64,000 bases of DNA from the NCBI RefSeq assembly GCF_010586825.1, contig NZ_JAAAGB010000004.1, positions 391,565-455,564 of the forward strand, written 5' to 3'. Below the pieces are notes generated by a model that did no database searches, had not been told where the DNA came from, and saw nothing but the letters and a program-made list of their open reading frames with translations. A program made the position numbers and the translations under genes. The stretch comes from Draconibacterium mangrovi. GTDB lineage: Bacteria; Bacteroidota; Bacteroidia; Bacteroidales; Prolixibacteraceae. This document shows positions 51,303 to 60,826 of this stretch, in pieces. The stretch's first letter is position 1; each line of letters starts with the position of its first letter.

Positions 51303-51725
51303 ATGAGTAACGAAGAAAAAAGATATCCGCTGCCACCATTTACAATGGAAACTGCCCTTGAAAAAGTACAAAAAGCAGAAGATGCCTGGAATAGTAAAGA
51401 CCCGGTAAAAGTTGCACAGGCATATACCATCGATTCGGAATGGCGAAACAGAACTCAGTTTATAAACGGGAGGGAAGAAATTGTAGAATTTTTAACCCAA
51501 AAATGGGAAAAAGAAAAAAATTATAAACTAAAGAAAGAGCTCTGGGGTTTTAGAGTGAACAGAATTGCAGTAAAATTCGAATATGAATTTCAGGATGCAG
51601 AAAACCAATGGTACCGCGCTTATGGAAATGAGCTCTGGGAATTCGATGAAAACGGATTGATGCAAAAACGTTTCGCAAGTATTAACGACTTAATGATTGA
51701 TGAAAAAGATAGGACGTTGACCTAA
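51303..51725 (+). CDS. DUF1348-family (NTF2-like) protein
   Basis: 140 aa: [56 protein letters not shown] and [44 protein letters not shown] are diagnostic of DUF1348, a snoaL/NTF2-like fold. It probably folds as a small alpha+beta cone binding a ligand or steroid-like compound. No catalytic residues can be named. Sits between the AhpD-like and AraC genes. Confidence 0.88.
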   Translation: MSNEEKRYPLPPFTMETALEKVQKAEDAWNSKDPVKVAQAYTIDSEWRNRTQFINGREEIVEFLTQKWEKEKNYKLKKELWGFRVNRIAVKFEYEFQDAENQWYRAYGNELWEFDENGLMQKRFASINDLMIDEKDRTLT

Positions 51726-51729
51726 TTTC

Positions 51730-52620
51730 ATGCTTATGATACAGAATAACGATTTCACACTTATTGATCCGCAAACGGGTCACCAGGCTTTCAGACTGTT
51801 TCGCTTTGAAAAGAATAATCCGTTTGATGATGTTCAACGATTGAACCACTATTCAATGATTTGGCTGGAAAGTGGGACGGGGAATGTAAAAGCTGATTTC
51901 TCGGAATATAATTTTCGGGAGAATATTCTGCTTTCTTTTTCTCCTTACCAACCTTTTATGATCAATCTGGAAGGGGAAGTCAGGGGATGGGTTATCAATT
52001 TTCATCCCGATTTTTTCTGTATTCATAAGCACCACAAAGAAGTAGCTTGCCATGGCGTTTTGTTTAATAATATTTACAATCCGCCATTTGTTTACATCGA
52101 TAAAAAAGCTGCTGCAAATTTTGAAATGGTGATTGAACAGTTTAAAGCCGAAATGCAAAATCCGGCCCTGGCGCAGTATGAATTGCTTATTTCATACCTA
52201 AAAATATTTCTGATCACAGCTTCGCGACTAAAAACGGAGCAGCAAACGGAAGCCCAACAAACCACAGCAAAAGAGGAAGAACCATTTATTTTGCAAAACC
52301 TGAAAAATGCTATTGAAATGCACTACAAAACAAAACACAGTGCCAGCGATTATGCCGATCTTTTGGCCATAACACCAAAAGCATTAACCCGGCTTACCAA
52401 AACTCATTTCAATAAAACTTTAAGCGACCTAATTGCCGAACGGATAATTATTGAAGCCAAAAGAGAATTGTACCTCACCAATAAAACCGTTAAGGAAATT
52501 GCTTACGATTTAGGTTATAACGATGAGTATTATTTTAGCCGGTTTTTCAAAAAAAATGCCGAAGTGTCTCCGCAGTATTACCGCGAAACGGTTGGTTATG
52601 ATAAAGCATCGGCCGTATAA
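51730..52620 (+). CDS. AraC-family transcriptional regulator
   Basis: 296 aa. An N-terminal cupin-like sensor (about 20-150; HYSMIWLESGTGNVKADF, FRENILLSFSPYQPFMI) precedes a C-terminal AraC DNA-binding domain: KHSASDYADLLAITPKALTRLTKTHF and KTVKEIAYDLGYNDEYYFSRFFKKNAEVSPQYYR. Start at ATG 51730, 5 nt after the DUF1348 stop, or at the ATG two codons later. It likely regulates the adjoining AhpD-like/DUF1348 unit; a regulated alcohol dehydrogenase may have been lost (remnant at 52750-52962). Confidence 0.9.
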   Translation: MLMIQNNDFTLIDPQTGHQAFRLFRFEKNNPFDDVQRLNHYSMIWLESGTGNVKADFSEYNFRENILLSFSPYQPFMINLEGEVRGWVINFHPDFFCIHKHHKEVACHGVLFNNIYNPPFVYIDKKAAANFEMVIEQFKAEMQNPALAQYELLISYLKIFLITASRLKTEQQTEAQQTTAKEEEPFILQNLKNAIEMHYKTKHSASDYADLLAITPKALTRLTKTHFNKTLSDLIAERIIIEAKRELYLTNKTVKEIAYDLGYNDEYYFSRFFKKNAEVSPQYYRETVGYDKASAV

Positions 52621-52749
52621 AAACATAAAAATTCCTGCGCACGAATGGTTTCCGAGGGTAATCAGTTAACCTCTGTATGTGTTTTTCTTCTTATGAGTCG
52701 TATTTGTATATTTTTCTAGCTGACTGCAATGTTTGCCCCTAACTTTTAG

Positions 52750-52962
52750 GCCCGCAATTATAATTCCGAACTTCTGAAATGTTTTCCCGAACGAATTACG
52801 TTACTACCTGCTCAACTTGTGCTTATTATTAAAGAAGGCTGTTTAGAAACAGTAATCGATCGACTGTATCCGTTGGAAAATATTTCCGAGGCACATCGTT
52901 ACATTGCTTCAGGGCATAAAAAAGGTATTGTTCTGGTTATAGTTGATACACAAAATGCTTAA
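52750..52962 (+). pseudogene. C-terminal remnant of a zinc-type alcohol dehydrogenase/quinone oxidoreductase
   Basis: A 70-codon open frame from the TAG at 52747 to the stop at 52960-52962. It encodes CLETVIDRLYPLENISEA and HRYIASGHKKGIVLVIV, a near-exact match to the end of MDR-superfamily dehydrogenases (..V-I-D-R-x-[YF]-P-L-E-x-I-x-x-A-H-R-Y...G-H-K-K-G). The N-terminal catalytic and NAD domains are missing. It is a decay product next to a regulator. The region 52621-52749 shows nothing else. Confidence 0.75.
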
Positions 52963-53005
52963 GCCAATTTGTACAACAATAAACTGTACTGCAAATAGAC
53001 TAAAT

Positions 53006-54313
53006 TCACTGGCGATTTGCTGATAGTGCACTTTTCTTAAGCGCATACCGAATAACCAAATATCCGCTAACACCTGCAACCAGTGAGCCGATAAGTATTC
53101 CCAACTTTGCCGAGTCTTGCAAATGAACTGACTCATAGGAAAGGTTGGAGATAAAAATCGACATGGTAAAACCAAAACCACCGAGGCAGGATAATCCGAA
53201 AATCTGCCGGAAGTCGACATTTTGAGGGAGAACGGCTATTTTCAGCTTAACCGCCAGCCATGTAAATAAACTGATCCCGATAATCTTACCGCAAACCAAA
53301 CTCACGGCAATACTTATGGATAAAGGCGTAAAAGCACCTTCGTCGCCAATGAAATTTATGCCAGAATTGGCAAAGGCAAAAAGCGGAATAATCAAAAAGG
53401 AAACCACCGTGCTTAACCTATTTTGCAGGTGTTGTAAAGGCGACTGGATATCGGAACTAATTTTGTGTAAAATGTTAATCGCTGTTTTATGGTTTTTAAA
53501 TTCCACTACTTTTTTCCCAATTAATTGCGACAACTCATTGAGGGCGTTTTTCCCTTTCACAATTACATCAACAAGCCTCTTTTTACGATGCGAAGGAATG
53601 GTTAAGGCAAAAAGAACTCCTGCAATGGTGGGATGTATGCCCGACTCCAGAAACAGAAGCCAGATAACAATCCCAACAGGAATATAGATATACATGGAAT
53701 AGATGTTTCTATACGATAGGAGGGATAATGCAAGCAATAACACTAATGCGATGGCTACCAGGCGCCAGTATATTAGCGAGCTGTAGAACACCGCAATTAC
53801 CATCACCGCGCCCAGATCGTCGATAATGGCAAATGCCGCAAGGAAAATCGTTAGGCCAAAAGGTACGCGTTTCCCTAGTATGCCCAAAACACCCAGCGAA
53901 AAGGCAATATCAGTGGCCATGGTTATTCCCCAGCCATGTACGCCTTCCTTTCCGTAGTTCAGCAAAAAAAAGATGGCAATGGGGAAGATCATCCCGCCAA
54001 TGGCCGCCACAATGGGCAAAATGGCTTTTCGTGCCGAACTGAGTTCACCGATCAGAAACTCACGTTTTATCTCCAGCCCGATTACAAAGAAGAAAATTGT
54101 CATTAAACCATCGTTAATCCAGTGGAGTACCGATTTGGATAAGTGAAACTCGCGAAAACCGATTAGAAATTCCAGATCTAAAAATTGCTGGTAATAAGTG
54201 TGCAGCCTGGTGTTGGAGACAATGAGCGCCGCTATTGCCGCCAAAAGCATACAAATGCTGCTCAGTGATTTAATTTTTATAAACCGGCGTAACGGATCAA
54301 ATTTTATCTCCAT
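53006..54313 (-). CDS. nhaA: Na+/H+ antiporter NhaA
   Basis: 435 aa. Classic NhaA markers: LHWINDGLMTIFFFVIGLEIKREFLIGEL near 65, WGITMATDIAFSLGVLGILGKRVP near 130 (the TDIAF motif of TM4), and FAIIDDLGAVMVIAVFYSS near 165, the paired Asp of TM5 (DD) that binds Na+ and protons. The C-terminal about 40 residues are basic. Twelve helices predicted. It controls sodium and pH, fitting a marine or salt-exposed life. Convergent with the remnant and divergent to the zinc-ribbon gene. Confidence 0.96.
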   Translation of the reverse strand: MEIKFDPLRRFIKIKSLSSICMLLAAIAALIVSNTRLHTYYQQFLDLEFLIGFREFHLSKSVLHWINDGLMTIFFFVIGLEIKREFLIGELSSARKAILPIVAAIGGMIFPIAIFFLLNYGKEGVHGWGITMATDIAFSLGVLGILGKRVPFGLTIFLAAFAIIDDLGAVMVIAVFYSSLIYWRLVAIALVLLLALSLLSYRNIYSMYIYIPVGIVIWLLFLESGIHPTIAGVLFALTIPSHRKKRLVDVIVKGKNALNELSQLIGKKVVEFKNHKTAINILHKISSDIQSPLQHLQNRLSTVVSFLIIPLFAFANSGINFIGDEGAFTPLSISIAVSLVCGKIIGISLFTWLAVKLKIAVLPQNVDFRQIFGLSCLGGFGFTMSIFISNLSYESVHLQDSAKLGILIGSLVAGVSGYLVIRYALKKSALSANRQ

Positions 54314-54663
54314 AATTCATTAAGTTTTTGTCTGCAATGCACCTTAATAAATTCTTGAGCTCGTTTTTATCTGATTCCATTGTACCTAAAAAAGAAATTC
54401 CATAGAGCGATATTTACTGAAATTCCTACGGTCAACAAAATCAGTTAATTTTTATAGATCATACATGAGTCGTTTTCTCGGAACCTTTAGTTTTCTTGTA
54501 TTTACGGGTATGCATGTTAAAGAGTTTCTTATTTATTGGAGGGGAGTTTTACCGGGTGAAAACCTCTTCAAAATTATTTAAACATAAAACCATTTATCAA
54601 AAATATTATTACATTGGCACCCGAAGAAAACATTTTAAAAAACGATCAAAAAAACCAAACAGA

Positions 54664-55224
54664 ATGGAAATCGTTAAGTGTACGCATTGTAACGAAGACA
54701 ATAAAACCAATGCCAAATACTGCCGCTATTGTGGTTACGAACTGCCAAAAGTAGAGCCCAAAGAAACCCGGGAACAGCCGCTTGCAAAACAAACACAAGG
54801 TTCGACCAATAAGAAGTTAATCGTTGCGCTTGTTAGTGTAGTGGCTTTTGTTGTTGCCTTTGTTGTGGTGCAACAACTGGTGCAGCGTGTTTTTTCTTTC
54901 GATAAGGTTTTAATGAAAACCGCCAGTGAATTAAACGAAGCCTGCCCTTTAATGGTTGATGCCGAAACCCGCCTCGACAATACTGTGGCAATGGCCAATA
55001 ATACTTTTCAGTACAACTATTCGCTAATGACTTTGGTAAAAGACTCGATTGATATCAGTAGTTTTGAAGCGTACCTGATTCCGCAAATAACCAACAATAT
55101 AAAATCCAACCCCGATATGGAATTATTCCGCGTTAATCAGGTAACTATGAACTATAAATATGTGGATAAGAATGGGATTTTCATTACTAAAATATCTGTT
55201 GGTCCTGAGCAATATAACGAGTGA
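54664..55224 (+). CDS. zinc-ribbon membrane-anchored protein, function unknown
   Basis: 186 aa from ATG 54664. Upstream in-frame codons to 54496 are not protein-like (Lys/Tyr/Phe runs) and are rejected. The start has a zinc ribbon KCTHCNEDNKTNAKYCRYCGYELP (two CxxC), then a Pro/Gln linker and a membrane helix LIVALVSVVAFVVAFVVVQQLVQ (about 50-72). The rest is a small alpha+beta domain (ELNEACPLMVDAETRLDNTVAMANNTFQYNYSLM...). Cytosolic zinc ribbon plus exported domain is a frequent orphan plan in Bacteroidota. Function unassigned. Confidence 0.75.
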   Translation: MEIVKCTHCNEDNKTNAKYCRYCGYELPKVEPKETREQPLAKQTQGSTNKKLIVALVSVVAFVVAFVVVQQLVQRVFSFDKVLMKTASELNEACPLMVDAETRLDNTVAMANNTFQYNYSLMTLVKDSIDISSFEAYLIPQITNNIKSNPDMELFRVNQVTMNYKYVDKNGIFITKISVGPEQYNE

Positions 55225-55414
55225 CACCTTTGTTGATTGGTTTTATCTACAGTATAAAATTAACTCAGTACCTTTCTTCATCCCTTCAGGCATGTAACTT
55301 GGCATGATATATATCGTATAGTATCTATCGCCTTAATGTTGTAACTTTTATATTGTAGATTTTACTCAGTTGTGCTGTGATAGCCAGGTTTTTATTAACC
55401 AAAAATTAGCAATT

Positions 55415-55852
55415 ATGAAAAAGATGAAATTCATTTTTGTGGCTTTTGCAGTGCTGCTATTTTCGGCAGTAGTAACAAATGCACAAAACAAAGAGGTCGA
55501 AACTGATTCATGGGACTATGAGGGATTTATGGACTGCACCGACGATTATGTATGGGGTGTAGAGACGATGGTGGTTACCAGCTGGGATTCTAAATTTCAG
55601 GCAAGGTACAAAGGTGAATATGAAGGCACATCCGGAAAACATTACTCCTGGAACCTGGTTATAAACGATAACTGGAAAAGCTGGAAAGAAGGACAGGCTG
55701 CTTTCAGAACCTATAACAGTACCAGTGTGATTGAATGTGATGGTGTACCGATTGCTATCTACAAAATCAGGTTTCATGTCACCTTAAATGCTAATGGCGA
55801 AATCGTGGTTCAGCGATACTGGGATTCCGGCGATGGATGGGTTTGCTTATAA
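55415..55852 (+). CDS. small secreted Trp/Tyr-rich protein, function unknown
   Basis: 145 aa from ATG 55415; a longer frame to 55370 is possible but has no promoter-compatible start. Signal peptide ends FSAVVTNAQ. The mature part is Trp/Tyr-rich (DSWDYEGFMDCTDDYVWGVETMVVTSWDSKF...; GEYEGTSGKHYSWNLVINDNWKSWKEGQ) with paired Cys (DCTDD, ECDGV). Probably a small beta-rich secreted domain. No family recognised. A strong terminator follows at 55883-55917. Confidence 0.65.
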   Translation: MKKMKFIFVAFAVLLFSAVVTNAQNKEVETDSWDYEGFMDCTDDYVWGVETMVVTSWDSKFQARYKGEYEGTSGKHYSWNLVINDNWKSWKEGQAAFRTYNSTSVIECDGVPIAIYKIRFHVTLNANGEIVVQRYWDSGDGWVCL

Positions 55853-55882
55853 ATATTATAATATACTATATCATTTGGTAAT

Positions 55883-55917
55883 AAAAGAGGACTTTACATC
55901 CTCTTTTGTTTTTTTTT
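55883..55917 (+). terminator. intrinsic terminator of the small secreted protein gene
   Basis: AAAAGAGGA (55883-55891) pairs with TCCTCTTTT (55899-55907), loop 7 nt, followed by GTTTTTTTTT. Confidence 0.93.
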
Positions 55918-56090
55918 CAAAGTTCAGTTTAAGTCTTTTATCTGTTGCGTTTTAAGGTGTTTTAACTTCTGTTTAGTTTTGAATGGCCAACTACCTTGTT
56001 ATGATTGCTTCTTTAATAAGTATGCTAAGTCCTAATGTAAACTTTATCTAAAATCAATCCAGATAAGCTTGCATTTATCAAAAATCAATT
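55918..56090. other. AT-rich region before the methionine-locus promoter
   Basis: Non-coding DNA between the terminator and the promoter at 56091. No repeat or gene is recognised. Confidence 0.4.
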
Positions 56091-56098
56091 TATATTTG
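56091..56098 (+). promoter_or_regulatory. -7 box (TATATTTG) of the methionine locus
   Basis: TATATTTG with a near-match -33 TTG at 56069-56071 (spacer 19 nt). Initiation near 56105 gives 15 nt before the leader peptide ATG and about 190 nt before the aspartokinase-like gene. Confidence 0.6.
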
Positions 56099-56119
56099 CG
56101 TCAAACAAATTCGGCAAGA

Positions 56120-56212
56120 ATGAACATTGACCAAAGAAATACTACTTCTTCTTTCGCAGCAATCCGTTGCGGAGCAATGTTTATGTCGTCTATGTTTATG
56201 TCTATGCGATAG
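56120..56212 (+). CDS. methionine-rich leader peptide (30 aa)
   Basis: The ORF starts MNIDQRNTTSSFAAIRC and ends CGAMFMSSMFMSMR before TAG at 56210-56212. Five Met codons fall in the last eleven sense codons, far above chance, and the genes downstream make methionine. This is the design of an amino-acid attenuation leader, in which ribosome stalling at Met codons under Met or charged tRNA-Met shortage switches the downstream RNA. The last base of its stop is the first base of a hairpin (56212-56245). It was not previously annotated to my knowledge. Confidence 0.75.
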   Translation: MNIDQRNTTSSFAAIRCGAMFMSSMFMSMR

Positions 56213-56275
56213 CCTTCATTCGATGGTTATTCGTTGTTTGAAGGCATTCCGTACAAGCGTTTATTAAGCAAACAA
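56212..56275 (+). promoter_or_regulatory. candidate attenuator structures after the Met leader
   Basis: Two mutually exclusive pairings are visible. Hairpin A: GCCTTCA (56212-56218) with TGAAGGC (56239-56245). Hairpin B: TTGTTTG (56234-56240) with CAAACAA (56269-56275). They overlap at 56239-56240. No U-tract follows hairpin A, so the switch may act on translation rather than termination, or a longer fold is involved. Strength must be computed. Confidence 0.45.
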
Positions 56276-56295
56276 AATTTCAAAAAAATATTTTT

Positions 56296-57609
56296 ATGTC
56301 GGATAATGTTATTCGATTTGGTGGAAGCCATATTGGCAACCAAATAGCATTACAAAATTTAAAAGCCTGGTTAGTGGGCAGCAAAAGTCGCAATTATGTG
56401 GTGGTTTCGGCTATTCCCCAATTGCTCGATCTTATTCAGTTTAATCTGCAACAGGTATTTCTTCAAGAACTGGATGAAGAGGGATTACTGAACGAGATTT
56501 CCGGATTTTATATCGGTACAGTTGATGAGCAACCATCGGAAGAGTATTCAAAGTTAGCCAAACAGTTGGTTGGATTACTAAAGGGGATCGGGTTTATCGG
56601 CGATTATTCGCGGGCTTTAAAAGACCAGGTATTGAGTTTTTCGGAAAAACTGTCGGTCGAGATTCTGTCGTCGCTCTGGAACGAGGCAGTTATTATTCAT
56701 CCCGAAGATATTGATTTACAGGTGTCATCCGATTTTGGAAATGCAACGTTCCTTTCGGTAGATACAGATAAACTCAATAAACTGGAGGAAGGTGTTTACC
56801 TGATTCCTGGTACTTATGGCATCGACGAGAACAATAAACTGGCGCGAACCGGAAAAACGGCAGCCGATTATACAGCAGCTTTTTTGACCAAAGAACTGGG
56901 TGTCGATACGCTAAAACTTTGGGGCCTCGACAACGATTTTCAACGGGCCAAACCTGCAATTATCAACAATCCCGAGATCATTCAACGCCTTACGTATTCC
57001 GAGGCAAGTGAGCTGGCGTATTTCGAGCACTACTCGTTTCACCCGCGAACCGTGGAACCGCTGGAACATGCGCACATTCCCATACAGGTGCTGAGCGCTG
57101 AAACTGCTGAGGGCAAAGTTCAAACCGTTATCAACACCGAAACCTACATTGAGGAGCAGATTGTAAAAAGTGTAGCCTGCACCGACGATATTTCGTTGCT
57201 GAAACTCGACGGGCCTGGCGTTGGTTTAAAACCGGGTATTCTGGCAAAAGTTACCAACCAGCTGAACGATGCCGGGCTAAACATTAAGTCGGTGATTACC
57301 TCGCAAACGTCCATCAATTTTATCTTAAGCAAAGAAAATGGTGCAAAAGCACTAAAACTCGTGCACAAATTAGGCTTTTCGGCTGTTACTGATATCAAAG
57401 TGGTGAACGACGTGGCGCTGATTGGTATTGTAGGCCACGGAATGCAACAGGCATATGGCGTGTCGGCAAAGATATTTACTGCTGTGGCTAACAATAAAAT
57501 TAATGTAATACTAAGCGGCTCCGGAGCATCCGACCTTGTAAGCTATTTGGTGGTGCAGGAATCCGACAAAGAAAAAAGTGTAAGAGAAGTGTATAACGCT
57601 TTTTTCTAA
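56296..57609 (+). CDS. aspartokinase-like protein with lost catalytic motifs and two ACT domains
   Basis: 437 aa. The fold is aspartokinase: N-terminal kinase-like domain (1-290) and tandem ACT domains (about 300-365, 372-437; GPGVGLKPGILAKVTNQLNDAGLNIKSV and GIVGHGMQQAYGVSAKIFTAVANNKINVI). But the catalytic signatures are broken: KFGGTSV at the N-terminus is IRFGGSHIG (Lys to Arg7, Thr-Ser to Ser-His), GRGGSD is GKTAAD, and TDVDGVYTADPR reads WGLDNDFQRAKPA. It may be a regulator or a pseudokinase partner rather than the first enzyme of the pathway. It lies 83 nt after a Met-rich leader peptide and before metY, so a sensing role for methionine is plausible. Confidence 0.8.
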   Translation: MSDNVIRFGGSHIGNQIALQNLKAWLVGSKSRNYVVVSAIPQLLDLIQFNLQQVFLQELDEEGLLNEISGFYIGTVDEQPSEEYSKLAKQLVGLLKGIGFIGDYSRALKDQVLSFSEKLSVEILSSLWNEAVIIHPEDIDLQVSSDFGNATFLSVDTDKLNKLEEGVYLIPGTYGIDENNKLARTGKTAADYTAAFLTKELGVDTLKLWGLDNDFQRAKPAIINNPEIIQRLTYSEASELAYFEHYSFHPRTVEPLEHAHIPIQVLSAETAEGKVQTVINTETYIEEQIVKSVACTDDISLLKLDGPGVGLKPGILAKVTNQLNDAGLNIKSVITSQTSINFILSKENGAKALKLVHKLGFSAVTDIKVVNDVALIGIVGHGMQQAYGVSAKIFTAVANNKINVILSGSGASDLVSYLVVQESDKEKSVREVYNAFF

Positions 57610-57662
57610 CCCAATAGATCCTTGAAAGAAGATCAAGTCACCTTTAGGGGATTTAGGGGTAA

Positions 57663-58997
<1,335 letters not shown>

Positions 58998-59014
58998 GAA
59001 AATCATTCATGAAT

Positions 59015-59047
59015 ATTCACCTGCTGACTTCAGGTTAGCAGGTGAAT
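59015..59047 (+). terminator. perfect hairpin between metY and metA
   Basis: ATTCACCTGCT (59015-59025) pairs with AGCAGGTGAAT (59037-59047), 11 bp with an 11-nt loop, followed by AAATATTTT. It is a strong stem without a long U-run; termination is likely but not certain, and metA has its own promoter after it. Confidence 0.55.
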
Positions 59048-59076
59048 AAATATTTTCCAACATTCATAATGTTGGT

Positions 59077-59084
59077 TATTTTTG
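59077..59084 (+). promoter_or_regulatory. metA: -7 box (TATTTTTG) of metA
   Basis: TATTTTTG predicts initiation near 59091, 63 nt before the metA ATG. It makes metA at least partly independent of the leader-controlled operon. Confidence 0.5.
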
Positions 59085-59153
59085 CGCGAACTGAAAAAAC
59101 GGAGTAACGAGATAAGGAATCGAGTGCTCTTGATACGAAAAAACGACTATAAA

Positions 59154-60071
59154 ATGCCATTAAATATAAACGACAAATTACCGGCAATTGAAATTCTTCG
59201 CGAGGAGAATATTTTTGTAATGGATTCATCGCGGGCATCGCACCAGGATATCCGACCACTAAAAATTGTGATCTTAAACCTGATGCCACTGAAAATTTCA
59301 ACTGAAACTGATCTGCTTCGTCTGTTGTCCAATTCTCCTTTACAGATTGAGATCGACTTTCTGAAAATTAAAGGGCATACGCCCAAGAATACGCCATCGC
59401 AACACATGAGTGAGTTTTACGACACTTTTGATGAACTAAAAAACAAAAAGTACGACGGTATGATTATTACCGGTGCTCCGGTTGAACAGCTCGATTTTGA
59501 GGAGGTAACCTATTGGGATGAAATGAAGGAGATCCTTGACTGGGCTGAGCATCACGTAACTTCGTCGTTGTTTATTTGCTGGGCAGCGCAGGCGGCTTTG
59601 TATCACTATTACGAGGTACCCAAATATCCGCTCGACAAAAAAATGTTTGGCGTTTTCGAGCATCATTTGTCCGACAATACATTACCAATATTCAGAGGTT
59701 TTGATGATGTCTTTTTTATTCCTCACTCACGTCATACCGAAATTCGTAAAGGTGACATAGAAAAAGTGGATGAGCTGCAGGTTATTTCACATTCGGAGGA
59801 GGCAGGTGTGTCAATTGTAAAAGCCAAAAACGGCCGGCAGTTGTTTATTACCGGGCATTCTGAATATTCACGAAACACTCTGGACGGGGAGTATAAGCGC
59901 GATATGGCCAAAAATTTACCCATCGAAATTCCAAGAAATTACTATCCCGATAATGATCCGTCTAAAACTCCGGTTATGCGCTGGAAATCAACAGCAAACC
60001 TGTTGTTCTCCAACTGGCTGAATTATTACGTTTACCAGGAAACACCATACGATCTGGAGCAGATTAGTTGA
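59154..60071 (+). CDS. metA: homoserine O-acetyltransferase (MetA family)
   Basis: 305 aa from ATG 59154. The canonical numbering holds exactly: Cys142 (FICWAAQA), His235 and Glu237 (ITGHSEY) are the acyl-transfer triad. Residue 111 in GAPVE is Glu; in characterised MetA proteins Glu at 111 selects acetyl-CoA, whereas Gly gives succinyl-CoA. Acetylation agrees with metY just upstream, which uses O-acetylhomoserine. The longer frame to 59082 lies in the promoter and is rejected. Confidence 0.95.
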   Translation: MPLNINDKLPAIEILREENIFVMDSSRASHQDIRPLKIVILNLMPLKISTETDLLRLLSNSPLQIEIDFLKIKGHTPKNTPSQHMSEFYDTFDELKNKKYDGMIITGAPVEQLDFEEVTYWDEMKEILDWAEHHVTSSLFICWAAQAALYHYYEVPKYPLDKKMFGVFEHHLSDNTLPIFRGFDDVFFIPHSRHTEIRKGDIEKVDELQVISHSEEAGVSIVKAKNGRQLFITGHSEYSRNTLDGEYKRDMAKNLPIEIPRNYYPDNDPSKTPVMRWKSTANLLFSNWLNYYVYQETPYDLEQIS

Positions 60072-60113
60072 GAACTGATCACTGTTGGGCTTTCTGATTC
60101 ACTTTTTATCTTG

Positions 60114-60121
60114 TAACTTTG
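60114..60121 (+). promoter_or_regulatory. elbB: -7 box (TAACTTTG) of elbB
   Basis: TAACTTTG, predicted initiation near 60128, 20 nt before the ATG at 60148. Confidence 0.5.
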
Positions 60122-60147
60122 AAATACAAAATTAAAAAGGAGATAAA

Positions 60148-60795
60148 ATGAAAAATATAGCAGTAGTATTAGCCGGAAATGGTGTTTATGACGGTGCCGA
60201 AATTCACGAAGCCACATTAACTTTATTGGCCATTGCACAACAGGGTGCGGCCTATCAGTGTTTTGCTCCCGATGTGGATCAGGCGCATGTGGTGAATCAT
60301 ATTTCAGGAGAAGAAATGCCCGAAACCCGTAATGTGATGGTAGAAGCTGCTCGCATCGCTCGTGGTAATATAAAAGCTTTGTCGGAATATAAAGCTGACG
60401 ATTACGATGCAATTATTTTTCCGGGAGGTTTTGGTGCTGCCAAAAACCTTTGCACATTTGCTTTCGATGGCCCTGATTGTAAAGTAAATCCTGATGTTGA
60501 AAAAGCCATAAAAGCTACTGTTGACGCAGAAAAACCTGTAGGAGCGCTGTGCATTTCTCCGGCAATAATTGCCAAAGTTCTAGGTGATGTAAAACTTACT
60601 ATTGGTCAGGACAAAGGAACTGCCGATGCGCTGGAATCGTTGGGTGCCACACACGTTGCCACCACACACGGCGAAATTGTGGTTGACGAAAAATACAAAG
60701 TAATTACAACGCCTTGTTATATGCTCGATGCTACTATCACACAAATTGCAGATGGCGCTTCAAATGTGGTTGCTAAAATGCTAGAGATGGCATAA
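60148..60795 (+). CDS. elbB: ElbB-type DJ-1/PfpI glyoxalase-like protein
   Basis: 215 aa. MKNIAVVLAGNGVYDGAEIHEATLTLLAI is the ElbB start; EMPETRNVMVEAARIARGNIKAL and DAIIFPGGFGAAKNLCTFA follow, and the nucleophile-elbow Cys lies in VGALCISPA near 133. ElbB (isoprenoid biosynthesis, glyoxalase activity reported) belongs to the DJ-1 superfamily. It precedes the TatD-like gene by 31 bp. Confidence 0.93.
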   Translation: MKNIAVVLAGNGVYDGAEIHEATLTLLAIAQQGAAYQCFAPDVDQAHVVNHISGEEMPETRNVMVEAARIARGNIKALSEYKADDYDAIIFPGGFGAAKNLCTFAFDGPDCKVNPDVEKAIKATVDAEKPVGALCISPAIIAKVLGDVKLTIGQDKGTADALESLGATHVATTHGEIVVDEKYKVITTPCYMLDATITQIADGASNVVAKMLEMA

Positions 60796-60826
60796 TTGAG
60801 AAGAGTTTAGCTAACAAAACTGGTTT

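Noticed and set aside
54496..54663. N-terminal extension of the zinc-ribbon protein
   Set aside because: The segment is Lys/Tyr/Phe-rich without domain character and the zinc ribbon begins exactly at ATG 54664.
56099..56295. SAM riboswitch or T-box in the methionine leader
   Set aside because: No S-box core or T-box AGGGTGGNACCGCG-like element is visible; the Met-codon peptide and overlapping stems explain the leader better.
59082..59153. N-terminal extension of MetA
   Set aside because: It begins inside the promoter region; canonical residue numbering (Cys142, His235) fits only ATG 59154.
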